In this document: piece after piece, positions 9,871 to 17,227 of the stretch
Layout of the letters: the number at the start of each line of letters is the position of its first letter
Numbering within the stretch: the stretch's first letter is position 1
DNA from: Pseudolysinimonas_A sp049651805
GTDB taxonomy: Bacteria; Actinomycetota; Actinomycetes; Actinomycetales; Microbacteriaceae
DNA length: 64,000 bases
Direction: 5' to 3'
Assembly (NCBI RefSeq): GCF_049651805.1
Contig: NZ_JBASCU010000017.1
Location: 1-64,000 of the forward strand
Notes under the pieces: generated by a model
Seen by the model: the letters and a program-made list of their open reading frames with translations, nothing else
Databases searched by the model: none
What the model was told of the DNA's origin: nothing
Program-made: the position numbers and the translations under genes

Positions 9871-9878
9871 GTGTTCGA
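9863..9878. promoter_or_regulatory. LexA (SOS) box at imuB
   Basis: The 16-mer TCGAACATGTGTTCGA is a perfect match to the actinobacterial SOS box TCGAAC-N4-GTTCGA. It covers the imuB ATG (9868-9870 on the + strand) and lies 36 nt from the start of the divergent VOC gene at 9915, so LexA bound here could control both directions. The same 16 bases occur at imuA'. Confidence 0.9.
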
Positions 9879-9914
9879 TTGTGCCACGCCCCACCGACGG
9901 CGTGAACTGGGGGC

Positions 9915-10259
9915 ATGGCCACCATCGGGTCCGTGGTGTGGGGAGTGCGCGACATCCCGCGCGCCATCGAGTTCTGGGCGGCGGCGCTCGACTACGAACT
10001 CTCGCGGCCGCCCGACGACGACTGGGCGATGCTCGTGCCGCACGAAGGGCAGGAGGGCATCCAGCTCTCACTCAAGCTGACCAACTCCGACGGGCCGCAT
10101 CGCCACCATCTCGACTTGTTCAGCGACGATCAGGCCGCCGACGTCGAGCGCTTTCTCGAACTCGGCGCCGATCCCGTCGACTGGGAGTACGAGCCCGACG
10201 CCGACTACGTCGTGCTGAGCGACCCCGACGGCAACCGCTTCTGCATCGTGCAGGTCTGA
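9915..10259 (+). CDS. VOC (glyoxalase/bleomycin resistance) superfamily protein
   Basis: Protein of 114 residues, a single vicinal-oxygen-chelate module: SVVWGVRDIPRAIEFWAAALDYE at the N-terminus (beta-alpha with the typical Phe-Trp), RHHLDLFSDD in the middle, which carries the metal-ligand or structural His, and YVVLSDPDGNRFCIVQV at the end, where the usual Glu ligand is not evident. Members bind metals or small molecules; the substrate is unknown. GGGGG precedes the ATG closely. It is the first gene of a four-gene + strand run divergent from imuB, and the imuB LexA box sits 36 nt upstream. Confidence 0.88.
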   Translation: MATIGSVVWGVRDIPRAIEFWAAALDYELSRPPDDDWAMLVPHEGQEGIQLSLKLTNSDGPHRHHLDLFSDDQAADVERFLELGADPVDWEYEPDADYVVLSDPDGNRFCIVQV

Positions 10260-10281
10260 GCCCGACTCTCGGCTCACCGGC

Positions 10282-10590
10282 ATGTCACCCATCCCCACCC
10301 AACGGATCGAGAACGGCCTGCTCGCCGTCGCCATCCTGGTCGCCTTCTTCGTGGCCGACGCGGGCTGGTGGTGGCCGCTCGTGGCGTTCCTCGCCTTCGA
10401 CCTCTCGGCGCTCGGCTATCTCGCCGGCCGCCGGGTGGGCGCCGCGGCCTACAACGCCGTGCACTCCTACATCGGGCCCGCGGGCCTGGTGATCGCGGGA
10501 CTCGTGCTCGGCTACGGGCTGAAACTCGTCGACGGCTTCACCCACACCCACCTCGGTCGCATCGGAAAGGACCGACATGTCGCGTCCTGA
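10282..10590 (+). CDS. DUF4260 family membrane protein
   Basis: Protein of 102 residues with about three hydrophobic segments (LLAVAILVAFFVADAGWWW, LVAFLAFDLSALGYL, GPAGLVIAGLVLGYG). It ends in the family hallmark YGLKLVDGFTHTHLGRIGK, which matches the DUF4260 signature around a conserved GLK...F..THLG. The function is unknown. It lies 22 nt after the VOC gene and overlaps the following DUF2834 gene by 14 nt, which indicates a shared transcript. Confidence 0.82.
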   Translation: MSPIPTQRIENGLLAVAILVAFFVADAGWWWPLVAFLAFDLSALGYLAGRRVGAAAYNAVHSYIGPAGLVIAGLVLGYGLKLVDGFTHTHLGRIGKDRHVAS

Positions 10591-10921
10591 GCGCCCCGCC
10601 ACCCCGCGCTGGACCCCCCTCGCGCTCGTCTACCTGGTGCTGGCGATCGTCGGCCTCATCACCACCTGGACGTTCAACATCCTCGCGATCCGGGCAGGCA
10701 GCGACTTCTTCGTCGAGTGGGGCTCGAACGGCTTCGCCACCCAGTCGCTGCAGGTCGACCTGTTGATTCTCGCGGTCGCGGTCGGTGTCTTCCTGGTGAT
10801 CGAGGGCCGTCGCATCGGGATGCGCCACGCGTGGCTCTTCCTGCCGCTCTCCGCGGTGACGGCTGCCGCGTTCGCGATGCCGTTGTTCCTGGCGCTGCGG
10901 GAGAGGAAACTGGCGGCATGA
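10577..10921 (+). CDS. DUF2834 domain-containing membrane protein
   Basis: Protein of 114 residues with three or four membrane segments: LALVYLVLAIVGLITTWTF near 13-31, a central segment with SLQVDLLILAVAVGVFLVIEG, and WLFLPLSAVTAAAFAMPLFL near the C-terminus. The order Tyr-rich first helix, FF-EWGSN loop and D-L-L-I-L helix is the DUF2834 pattern. The function is unknown. The start overlaps the DUF4260 gene and its stop overlaps the start of the TfoX-like gene (ATGA), so the three are co-translated. Confidence 0.82.
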   Translation: MSRPERPATPRWTPLALVYLVLAIVGLITTWTFNILAIRAGSDFFVEWGSNGFATQSLQVDLLILAVAVGVFLVIEGRRIGMRHAWLFLPLSAVTAAAFAMPLFLALRERKLAA

Positions 10922-11352
10922 CCGACGCTATGCCGGAGTTCGACCGGATCGTGGAGACCCTCGGGCCCGAGGTGGAACGCAAACGGATGATGGGGTCGGC
11001 GGTCCTGATGCGCGAGGGCAGAATGGTCGCCTGCCTCAACGGCGACCTGCTCGCCGTGAAGCTCGGTCGCGACCGCCCGGAGCACGCCGAAGCCCTCGCG
11101 GTCCCTGGCGCCGCGACGTGGTCGCCGCAGCCGAGCCGCAACGGCTTCACCGACTGGGTCGGGATGCCACTGGCGGCGAACGGGGTATGGCTCGACTGGG
11201 TGCGTACCGCGATCGACCTCGCCGACGAGGCCGCCCTGACGGCCGCGTCGAAGCCCGCGAAACCGCGCACGAAGCCCCGTGCCGAGAAGCCCCGTGCCGA
11301 GAAGCCCCGTGCCGAGAAGCCCGGAGGCGGGGGAGGGGGCGGCGGAATCTAG
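10918..11352 (+). CDS. TfoX/Sxy N-terminal domain-like protein with repeat tail
   Basis: Protein of 144 residues. Residues 1-100 resemble a TfoX/Sxy N-terminal domain: an RKRMMGSAVLMREGRMVACL strand pair and GDLLAVKLGRD. Proteobacterial TfoX regulates competence, but single-domain actinobacterial members are uncharacterised. From about residue 110 the protein becomes a low-complexity tail: three direct repeats of the five-residue unit PRAEK (15 bp), then a run of eight glycines. The ATG overlaps the DUF2834 stop (ATGA). The tail is probably disordered and basic, which could suit nucleic-acid binding, but that is inference. It converges on the DUF1905 gene with an 8-nt gap. Confidence 0.72.
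   Translation: MTDAMPEFDRIVETLGPEVERKRMMGSAVLMREGRMVACLNGDLLAVKLGRDRPEHAEALAVPGAATWSPQPSRNGFTDWVGMPLAANGVWLDWVRTAIDLADEAALTAASKPAKPRTKPRAEKPRAEKPRAEKPGGGGGGGGI
11271..11322 (+). repeat. In-frame 15-bp tandem repeat in the TfoX-like gene
   Basis: Three exact copies of GAAGCCCCGTGCCGA (11271-11285, 11286-11300, 11301-11315) followed by a partial fourth copy. The unit length is a multiple of three, so slippage would change the protein length without a frameshift. A G-rich run encoding polyglycine follows. Confidence 0.9.
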
Positions 11353-11360
11353 GCGACGGC

Positions 11361-11660
11361 CTAGAGGTCGAGCTCGACCTTCACTGTCACGGTGTCGCCC
11401 GCCTCGACGCCTTCGGCTTTGCGCACCGCCTTCTTGAGCGGCAGCACGTACACGCCGGCCTTCGCGTCGGGAAAGATCGACGTCTTCCACACCGTCGCCC
11501 CGAGCGTGACGGTGACTCGCACCGACCCGAACCCGCGGGGGAGGGCCCCGGCAACCTCACGGATCTCGACGGATGCCTCTTCCGGCAGGCTGACGAACAC
11601 CCACGAGTCGCCCTGGCGCGCATCCCACAGCCATGCTTCGGCGTCGAACAGATAGATCAC
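11361..11660 (-). CDS. DUF1905 domain-containing protein
   Basis: Protein of 99 residues. YLFDAEAWLWDARQGDSWVF at the start and the central VRVTVTLGATVWKTSIFPD match the DUF1905 beta-barrel domain, and the tail KKAVRKAEGVEAGDTVTVKVEL is also typical. DUF1905 is found in small stand-alone proteins and joined to YdeI-type domains; its biochemical role is unknown. The 4-nt overlap of its start with the imuA' stop places it second in the LexA-controlled imuA' transcript. It could therefore be damage-inducible here, although this is inferred from position only. Confidence 0.85.
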   Translation of the reverse strand: MIYLFDAEAWLWDARQGDSWVFVSLPEEASVEIREVAGALPRGFGSVRVTVTLGATVWKTSIFPDAKAGVYVLPLKKAVRKAEGVEAGDTVTVKVELDL

Positions 11661-12376
11661 GGAACAACGCTACGGAGAGGAACGACGTCGCGCACGCGCG
11701 GCCCCACACCGGCGACCTGCTGGTCGGCACCGGGCAGCCACAACCGCCGCGACTTCATCCGCCCCTGCCATGCCGACGCCACCGATCCCACGGTGACCTG
11801 CCGTGCAATGAGGTGTCCGAATCCCGACCCGAGGCCGACCCAGGCGCTTTCGAAGATCGAGAGGGCAGCATCCGTCTGCGGCCACTCACCGAGCGCGACG
11901 AGCACCGCCTCGCGTTGCCGCAGCCGCGCCGCGAGTTTGCCCGCCGCCGCCTCGGGCACTCGGGAACGGCCGTCGCGCACCGGCGGTTTCACGAGCACGA
12001 CCGAGACGACGTCGACGAGTGCCGAAACCACCGCCATCCACTGCTCGCCGGGATGCGGCACCAGCACGAGCCGCTCGAGGTCGATACCGAGCCCGGCCGC
12101 AGCCTCGGCCCCAAGGTCGGGGACGCCGACGACCGCGCACCACGCGCCGGCTGCACTCGGCCCCTGCAACAGCGCGAGGGCGAGAGTCGTGGATGCCGCT
12201 ACCTGATACCGGCCGCCGGCCGCGAGCGCGCCACCCGGGAGCAGATCGACGAGCGCCTGGTGCGTCGGGATGGCGCGGGTGTCGAGGCGGTTGCGCTGCA
12301 TCCCGCGGATGCGCGCCTGCAGGTCGCGGATCACCTCGGCGTTGCTCGGGGGCGCGTCGAGCACGACGGCCGCCAT
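11657..12376 (-). CDS. imuA': ImuA', RecA-like mutasome accessory protein
   Basis: Protein of 239 residues, the actinobacterial ImuA' that works with ImuB and DnaE2. It resembles a RecA core without a usable Walker A: ALVDLLPGGALAAGGRYQVA occupies the P-loop position, and SVVLVKPPV lies in the Walker B region. The ATG at 12376 (MAAVVLDAPPSN) is preferred because GGAG lies 5 nt upstream. An in-frame ATG 21 nt further upstream (MFESGAA) lies inside the LexA box and lacks a ribosome-binding site. Unlike the usual imuA'-imuB adjacency, imuB lies about 1.8 kb away, beyond a block of genes mostly on the other strand. Confidence 0.87.
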   Translation of the reverse strand: MAAVVLDAPPSNAEVIRDLQARIRGMQRNRLDTRAIPTHQALVDLLPGGALAAGGRYQVAASTTLALALLQGPSAAGAWCAVVGVPDLGAEAAAGLGIDLERLVLVPHPGEQWMAVVSALVDVVSVVLVKPPVRDGRSRVPEAAAGKLAARLRQREAVLVALGEWPQTDAALSIFESAWVGLGSGFGHLIARQVTVGSVASAWQGRMKSRRLWLPGADQQVAGVGPRVRDVVPLRSVVP

Positions 12377-12389
12377 TGCTGCTCCGGAC

Positions 12390-12405
12390 TCGAACATGTG
12401 TTCGA
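12390..12405. promoter_or_regulatory. LexA (SOS) box at imuA'
   Basis: TCGAACATGTGTTCGA, identical over 16 bases to the box at imuB (9863-9878) and perfectly fitting TCGAAC-N4-GTTCGA. It ends 13 nt before the preferred imuA' ATG, directly upstream of the GGAG ribosome-binding site, so bound LexA would cover the transcription or translation start region. Confidence 0.92.
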
Positions 12406-12466
12406 TTCTGTCACTCGGGGCCGACAGGCGATACCCCACGCCGGCTCCGTGCCGGCCGGACGCGAG

Positions 12467-12499
12467 GAAGGCCCCCGACCGTGATGATCGGGGGCCTTC
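12467..12499. terminator. Strong hairpin between tRNA-Leu and imuA'
   Basis: A perfect 12-bp inverted repeat, GAAGGCCCCCGA ... TCGGGGGCCTTC, with a 9-nt loop. It sits 10 nt after the 3' end of the minus-strand tRNA gene and would stop its transcript before imuA'. There is no long U-tract, as is common for actinobacterial terminators. Confidence 0.85.
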
Positions 12500-12508
12500 A
12501 CACTCGCG

Positions 12509-12592
12509 TGCGCGAGGGGGGACTTGAACCCCCACGCCCTTTCGGGCACTAGCACCTCAAGCTAGCGCGTCTGCCATTTCCGCCACCCGCGC
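12509..12592 (-). tRNA. tRNA-Leu (anticodon GAG)
   Basis: A class II tRNA of 84 nt. The acceptor stem GCGCGGG pairs with CTCGCGC (one G-U pair), the D-arm begins TGGCGGAAATGGC, and the anticodon stem CTAGC/GCTAG encloses the loop TTGAGGT with anticodon GAG, which reads CUC and CUU. There is a variable arm of the leucine type (TGCCCGAAAGGGCG) and a T-arm GGGGGTTCAAGTCCCCC. The 3' CCA is not encoded. A TATCCT element on the minus strand (12619-12624) is a possible -10 box about 27 nt upstream. Confidence 0.96.
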
Positions 12593-12685
12593 GAGTGCGC
12601 CGCCCACAAGGACGACCGAGGATAGAGATTAGCACGCACCCCCGGTGCGCTCCGACCGGTCGGTGGTCGCCGGTAGCTTGGCAAC

Positions 12686-13261
12686 ATGGCGATCGACGAT
12701 CATCCGCGGATGCGGTTCGAGACGATCGCACAGTTCCGGGCCTGGCTCGACGCGAATCACGAGACGGCGCAGGGCATCCGCCTCGAGATCGCGAAGAAGG
12801 GCGCCCCGATCACCACGCACACCGTCGACGAGTCGTTGGATGCCGCCCTCGAGTACGGCTGGATCGACGGCCGCCGCAAAGGCATCGATGAGCACCTGTT
12901 CGAGCAGTACTACTCCCCGCGCGGGCCGAAGAGCACGTGGTCGGTCAAGAACGTCGAGACCGTCACCCGCAAGATCGCCGCGGGGGAGCTGAAGCCGCGC
13001 GGCCTCGCCGAAGTTGAGAAGGCTCAAGCCGACGGGCGCTGGGATCGGGCCTATTCCGGTTCGGCGGCCGCCGAGCCGCATCCTGACTTCCTCGCGGCCC
13101 TCGCGAAGAACCCCGCGGCACAGGCGACCTACGAAACCCTGAGCGCGCAGAACCGGTTCGCGATCTACTTTCGGTTGCACCAGGCGAAGAGGCCCGAAAC
13201 CGTCACCCGCAACATCGAGAAGTTCATCGACATGCTCGCCCGTGGCGAAACCTTCTATTGA
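12686..13261 (+). CDS. YdeI/OmpD-associated family protein
   Basis: Protein of 191 residues. The core GIRLEIAKKGAPITTHTVDE, ALEYGWIDGRRKGIDE, the conserved SPRGPKSTWSVKNVE and the C-terminal RPETVTRNIEKFIDMLARGE define the YdeI family, which in enterobacteria is linked to polymyxin or bacteriocin tolerance and an OmpD association. In Gram-positive bacteria the role is unknown, and an OmpD partner cannot exist. It is a stand-alone gene with an ATG start on the opposite strand from the neighbouring tRNA. Confidence 0.88.
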   Translation: MAIDDHPRMRFETIAQFRAWLDANHETAQGIRLEIAKKGAPITTHTVDESLDAALEYGWIDGRRKGIDEHLFEQYYSPRGPKSTWSVKNVETVTRKIAAGELKPRGLAEVEKAQADGRWDRAYSGSAAAEPHPDFLAALAKNPAAQATYETLSAQNRFAIYFRLHQAKRPETVTRNIEKFIDMLARGETFY

Positions 13262-13288
13262 GCCGCAGTGGCTCGGTATCCTGCCGCC

Positions 13289-13759
13289 ATGAGGCCTCCG
13301 ATCACTCTGGTCGCGCCGACTGTCGCCGCGCTCACACTCCTCACGGCATGCAGCCCACCGGTGACGGGGGCGATCGGTTTCTCGGTCGAGAAGGGCCGAC
13401 TCGTCGCGATCGTGCACATGTGCGAGGGAACGGCACAGCAGTTGCAGATCGTCCCAGAGGGCGACGTGAGCGACGGGTTCTTCGAGCGACAGTTCTGGGA
13501 CCTATCGCCCGCCGATGGCAACGAGTACCGGCTCGACATCGGCGACCTCGATGCGTTCGGGTCGGCGCTCGACCCTGACGTGTCGTACTCGACCAGCGCG
13601 GAGCCCCACGACGACTCCCGTTCAGCTCGCGGCCCGAATCTCACGGCGGCCGATCTTGCCGGACTCGACGACGGCGACGTGTTCTACCGGGTCATCGAGC
13701 CCGAGGTCGCCACCCTCGCCGGGACTCTCGACGACTTCCGCGCCGCGGCCTGCGCCTGA
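13289..13759 (+). CDS. Putative lipoprotein, no recognised domain
   Basis: Protein of 156 residues from the ATG at 13289, chosen because it places a normal lipoprotein signal at the N-terminus: a hydrophobic stretch VAPTVAALTLLTAC whose LTAC is a lipobox. A GTG 21 nt upstream is also in frame. After the signal come about 130 residues with no recognised domain, acidic and rich in Asp and Glu, with one further pair of Cys residues (HMCEG; AAACA). It is probably an exported, membrane-anchored protein of unknown function. It lies 27 nt after the YdeI-like gene and 38 nt before an M20 peptidase on the same strand. Confidence 0.7.
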   Translation: MRPPITLVAPTVAALTLLTACSPPVTGAIGFSVEKGRLVAIVHMCEGTAQQLQIVPEGDVSDGFFERQFWDLSPADGNEYRLDIGDLDAFGSALDPDVSYSTSAEPHDDSRSARGPNLTAADLAGLDDGDVFYRVIEPEVATLAGTLDDFRAAACA

Positions 13760-13797
13760 CCCCGGTCTCGCATCCGGCCTCGGTTACTCTCGAGACC

Positions 13798-15108
13798 ATG
13801 GCGACGAGCGGTCACGAGTCAGGCGAGCTCGAGCCGACCGCCGCGATCGCGCGCGACCTGATCCGCTTCGAGACGGTCAACTGGGGCGGCGGGCGCAGCA
13901 AGGGTGAGACCGAAGCCGCCGAGTACTGCGCCGCGAGACTCGAGGCCCTCGGCCTGACGCCGCAGCTCTTCGACTCCGAGCCCGGTCGCACGAGCGTCGT
14001 CGCGCGGGTGCCGGGTCGCGACCCCGAGCGTCCTGCGATGGTGCTGCACGGTCATCTCGATGTCGTTCCCGCCGACGCCGCGAACTGGAGCGTCGACCCG
14101 TTCGAGGGCGTCATCCAAGACGGCATGCTGTGGGGTCGGGGCGCGGTCGACATGAAGGACATGGATGCCATGATCCTGACGTCGCTCGGCGACATCCTCT
14201 CGGCGGGCGAACTGCCGGCACGCGAGCTGATCGTCGCGTTCTTCGCCGACGAAGAGAACGGCGGCGTCTACGGCTCGCACTTCCTGGTCGACGAGCATCC
14301 CGAACTGTTCGCGGGAGCGACCGAAGCGGTGAGCGAGGTCGGCGGCTATTCGATCGACCTCGGCGGCACGCGTGCCTATCTGCTGCAGACGGGGGAGAAG
14401 GCGCTCCTCTGGATCAAGCTCATCGCGCGCGGTACGGCAGCGCACGGCTCCCGAGTGATGCACGACAACGCGGTCACCAAACTCGCCGACGCCGTCGCGA
14501 AGCTCGGTCGCGAAGAGTGGCCCGTGCACCTGACGGCCACGACGCGCGATCAGCTCGCCCGACTCGCGGAGATCCTCGGCGGCGACATCGACGAGCCCGA
14601 CGAGCTCATCCTCTCGACCGGGACGGCGGCCGGATTCCTGCAGGCCGGCATCCGTGTGACGACCAACCCGACGGTGCTCGAGGCGGGCTACAAGCACAAC
14701 GTCATCCCCGACCGCGCCGAGGCGCTCATCGACACCCGCCCGTTCCCCGGCCGCGAAGACGAGGTGCTCGCCCGCATCCGCGAGATCGTCGGGCCCGAGA
14801 TCGAGATCGAGATCGTGCATCACGACATCGGCATGGAGGGCGAGTTCTCGGGAGATCTGGTGGATGCCATGGTCGCCTCCCTGCATCGCTTCGACCCCGG
14901 CGCGCCCGTTCTGCCGTACCTGATGAGCGGCGGCACCGACAACAAGGCGCTCGCCAAGCTGGGCATCACCGGCTACGGCTTCGCGCCGCTCAAGCTCGGC
15001 CCGGAGCTCAACTTCCCGGCGATGTTCCACGGCGTCGACGAGCGCGTGCCGCTCGACGCCCTCGCGTTCGGCCGCACCGTGCTGGCCGACTTCCTGCGGA
15101 CCTGCTGA
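13798..15108 (+). CDS. M20/M25/M40 family metallopeptidase
   Basis: Zinc-dependent exo-acting peptidase or amidohydrolase of 436 residues. The metal and catalytic residues are visible: LHGHLDVVPAD (H86, D88), GRGAVDMKD (bridging D118), FFADEENGG (E152-E153) and, near the C-terminus, AMFHGVDERVPL (H411). The dimerisation (lid) domain lies in between, around GTAAHGSRVMHDNAV. The family covers dipeptidases, acetylornithine and succinyl-diaminopimelate deacylases, so the substrate is open. The closest general match is the cytosolic M20 dipeptidase group. No signal peptide is present. A second M20 enzyme lies at 53468-54874. Confidence 0.9.
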   Translation: MATSGHESGELEPTAAIARDLIRFETVNWGGGRSKGETEAAEYCAARLEALGLTPQLFDSEPGRTSVVARVPGRDPERPAMVLHGHLDVVPADAANWSVDPFEGVIQDGMLWGRGAVDMKDMDAMILTSLGDILSAGELPARELIVAFFADEENGGVYGSHFLVDEHPELFAGATEAVSEVGGYSIDLGGTRAYLLQTGEKALLWIKLIARGTAAHGSRVMHDNAVTKLADAVAKLGREEWPVHLTATTRDQLARLAEILGGDIDEPDELILSTGTAAGFLQAGIRVTTNPTVLEAGYKHNVIPDRAEALIDTRPFPGREDEVLARIREIVGPEIEIEIVHHDIGMEGEFSGDLVDAMVASLHRFDPGAPVLPYLMSGGTDNKALAKLGITGYGFAPLKLGPELNFPAMFHGVDERVPLDALAFGRTVLADFLRTC

Positions 15109-15364
15109 CGGGCGTCGATCTCGACCGGAACGGCGCCGCCCACTCTGCCGACACGACGCAACAGCCCACCCGAGGGGATGGCGGCGTTACGGGTGTTCGC
15201 GCCCGCCACGGGCGGCATCCAGCTCGGCGACATCGGGTAGGACTTCGTCACCGTCTCGCTGGCCGCCTCGACCTCGAGACCGGTCAGGCGAATCGCGCCG
15301 TCGCCGGCTTCGCGTCGTCGTGGTGTTCGTGACGAATCCCTCAGCGAACTGCTGACAGAATCGC

Positions 15365-16234
15365 GTGGTGGACTTTCTCGAGGCGATCATCCTGGGCCTC
15401 CTGCAGGGTCTCACCGAGTTCCTGCCGATCTCATCGAGCGCGCACCTGCGCATTGCCGGTGACCTCGCAGGCTGGGGCGACCCGGGGGCGACCTTCACCG
15501 CGATCACCCAGCTCGGCACCGAGCTCGCCGTGCTCATCTACTTCCGGCGCGACATCTTCCGCATCGTCGGCAAATGGTTCCGCTCCTTCGGATCCTCGCG
15601 CGGCTCGCACTCCGCGGGAATCCAGAAGGGCGACCCGGATGTGCGCCTCGGCTGGATCATCATCATCGGCACTGTCCCGATCGTGCTCGCGGGGTTCTTC
15701 CTGCAGGACTACATCCGCACCGGGCTGCGGTCGCTGTGGATCACGGCGATCGTGCTCATCGTGTTCGGCATCCTGCTCGGTCTCGCCGACCGCCTCGGCC
15801 GCCGCGTGAAGACCGTCGCCGACGTGACCTACCGCGACGGCATCCTCATCGGCCTCGCGCAGATGCTCGCCCTCGTGCCGGGCGTCTCGCGCTCGGGTGC
15901 CTCGACGAGTGCGGGACTCGTGCTCGGCTACGACCGACCCTCGGCGGCCCGGTTTTCGTTCCTGCTCGCCGTGCCGGCCGTGTTCGGTTCGGGGCTCTAC
16001 GAGACCTACACGGCGTTCACCTGCGAGCCGGGCGTCGACGCCGGCTGCGGCGCCGGTTACGGGTTACTCGAGACGATCGCGGCGACCGTGGTCGCCTTCG
16101 GGGTGGGGCTCGCCGTGATCGCCTTCCTGATGCGCTACATCTCGACGCGATCGTTCCTGCCGTTCGTGATCTACCGCATCCTGCTCGGCGGCGTGCTGAT
16201 CGCCCTGCTGTCCACGGGCGTGCTTCAGCCGTAG
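15365..16234 (+). CDS. uppP: Undecaprenyl-diphosphate phosphatase
   Basis: Integral membrane phosphatase (UppP/BacA) of 289 residues that recycles undecaprenyl pyrophosphate for cell-wall synthesis and gives bacitracin tolerance. Signatures are GLLQGLTEFLPISSSAHL (11-28; Q14, E18, H27) and PGVSRSGAS (171-179; R175). About seven or eight membrane segments are apparent, and the length is normal for the family. The start is GTG at 15365. The 256 nt upstream of it contain no gene that I can support. A degenerate palindromic repeat begins 2 nt after the TAG stop. Confidence 0.95.
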   Translation: MVDFLEAIILGLLQGLTEFLPISSSAHLRIAGDLAGWGDPGATFTAITQLGTELAVLIYFRRDIFRIVGKWFRSFGSSRGSHSAGIQKGDPDVRLGWIIIIGTVPIVLAGFFLQDYIRTGLRSLWITAIVLIVFGILLGLADRLGRRVKTVADVTYRDGILIGLAQMLALVPGVSRSGASTSAGLVLGYDRPSAARFSFLLAVPAVFGSGLYETYTAFTCEPGVDAGCGAGYGLLETIAATVVAFGVGLAVIAFLMRYISTRSFLPFVIYRILLGGVLIALLSTGVLQP

Positions 16235-16236
16235 CC

Positions 16237-16268
16237 CCTCGGTGGTCGACGGAGGCCACTTCGACACC
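16237..16268. repeat. Degenerate copy of the TCGACC palindromic repeat
   Basis: CCTCGGTGGTCGA here is identical over 13 bases to the outer arm of the 42-bp repeat at 56479-56520 (as its reverse complement), and TCGACACC lies 11 nt further on. The central stem-loop is not preserved, so this is a remnant at best. It directly follows the uppP stop codon. Confidence 0.5.
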
Positions 16269-16273
16269 GCGGA

Positions 16274-16289
16274 CCCCCGCGCGCGGGGC
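16274..16289. terminator. GC-rich hairpin between uppP and the PAC2 gene
   Basis: CCCCG CGCG CGGGG forms a 5-bp stem with a 4-nt loop between two convergent genes, and could serve both. It is short and has no U-tract. Confidence 0.4.
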
Positions 16290-16321
16290 TCTGCAATGTC
16301 ATAGAACCCTCTACGCCGGGA

Positions 16322-17185
16322 TCACGGGCCGCCGGGGCGCTGGTCGTCGCGGCCGTTGCGACGGCGGAGGTAGCGCTCGAACTCCTCGGCGATCGCGTCG
16401 CCCGACGCCTCGGGGGAGTCGACGGTGTCGCGGGCCTGCTCGAGCTGCTTGATGTAGGCGGCCATGTCTTCGTCGTCTTCGGCGAGCGCGTCGATGCCGT
16501 CTTCCCAGGCGGAGGCGTCGGAGACGAGCGAGCCGCGGTCGACGACGACGTCGACGAACTCCTCAAGCCGGTCGAGCAGAGCGAGCGTGGCTTTCGGCGA
16601 CGGCGAGTTGTGCACGTAGTGCGGCACCGACGCCCAGATCGCGAGGGTCGGGATGCCGGCCTTCTCGGCGGCGATGCCGAGAACCGAGAGGATGCCGACC
16701 GGCCCCTCATAGGTGCTCGCCTCGAGTTCCCAGAACTCCTGCACCGCGTCGTTGTCGCTGCCCACGAACACCGAGATCGGGCGGGTATGGGGCACGTCGG
16801 CGAGCATCGCCCCGAGGAACACGATGCCGGTGACCCCCGCCGCCTCGGCGGCATCGATGATCTCGCCGCTGAACGTCTTCCAGCCGCGCGACGGTTCGGT
16901 TCCGAGCAGCACGTGCACGCCGGCGCCGTCGACCGGGGCGTAGAGCGTCACGCTCGGCCACTCCAGCACCCGCTGGCCCTCGTCGTTCGTCGAGACGCTG
17001 GGCCGGTTGAACTGGTAGTCGAAGTAGTCTTCGGGCTCGATCTCGAGGCGGGGCACCAGGGAGAGGTGGTCACGCACCGCACGCACAGCCCCGCTCGCAG
17101 CCTCGCCCGCGTCGTTCCAGCCCTCGAAGGCGACGACGAGCACCGACCCCCCGCGGAACGGGTGCTGATCTCCCGACTCGGCCAT
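16322..17185 (-). CDS. PAC2 family protein (proteasome assembly chaperone-like)
   Basis: Protein of 287 residues of the PAC2 family (Rv2125-like): GGSVLVVAFEGWNDAGEAAS at the N-terminus, DYFDYQFNRPSVS in the middle and IWASVPHYVHNSPSPKATLALL later, then an acidic C-terminal tail (EDDEDMAAYIKQLEQ). The family is named for homology to eukaryotic proteasome assembly chaperones, but its bacterial role is not settled. The ATG at 17185 is chosen for the G-rich stretch just upstream; a start 27 nt further upstream is possible. It is divergent from the HAD gene, as in other actinobacteria, where this group lies beside the proteasome locus. Confidence 0.88.
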   Translation of the reverse strand: MAESGDQHPFRGGSVLVVAFEGWNDAGEAASGAVRAVRDHLSLVPRLEIEPEDYFDYQFNRPSVSTNDEGQRVLEWPSVTLYAPVDGAGVHVLLGTEPSRGWKTFSGEIIDAAEAAGVTGIVFLGAMLADVPHTRPISVFVGSDNDAVQEFWELEASTYEGPVGILSVLGIAAEKAGIPTLAIWASVPHYVHNSPSPKATLALLDRLEEFVDVVVDRGSLVSDASAWEDGIDALAEDDEDMAAYIKQLEQARDTVDSPEASGDAIAEEFERYLRRRNGRDDQRPGGP

Positions 17186-17227
17186 CCCCCCAGGATAGGC
17201 CGCACCCGACACCTAAGCTGGTGCGTT

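Noticed and set aside
15109..15364. Possible gene remnant between the M20 peptidase and uppP
   Set aside because: A + strand reading (VFAPATGGIQLGDIG followed by a stop and DFVTVSLAAS) looks vaguely protein-like, but no family is recognisable and there is no start site.
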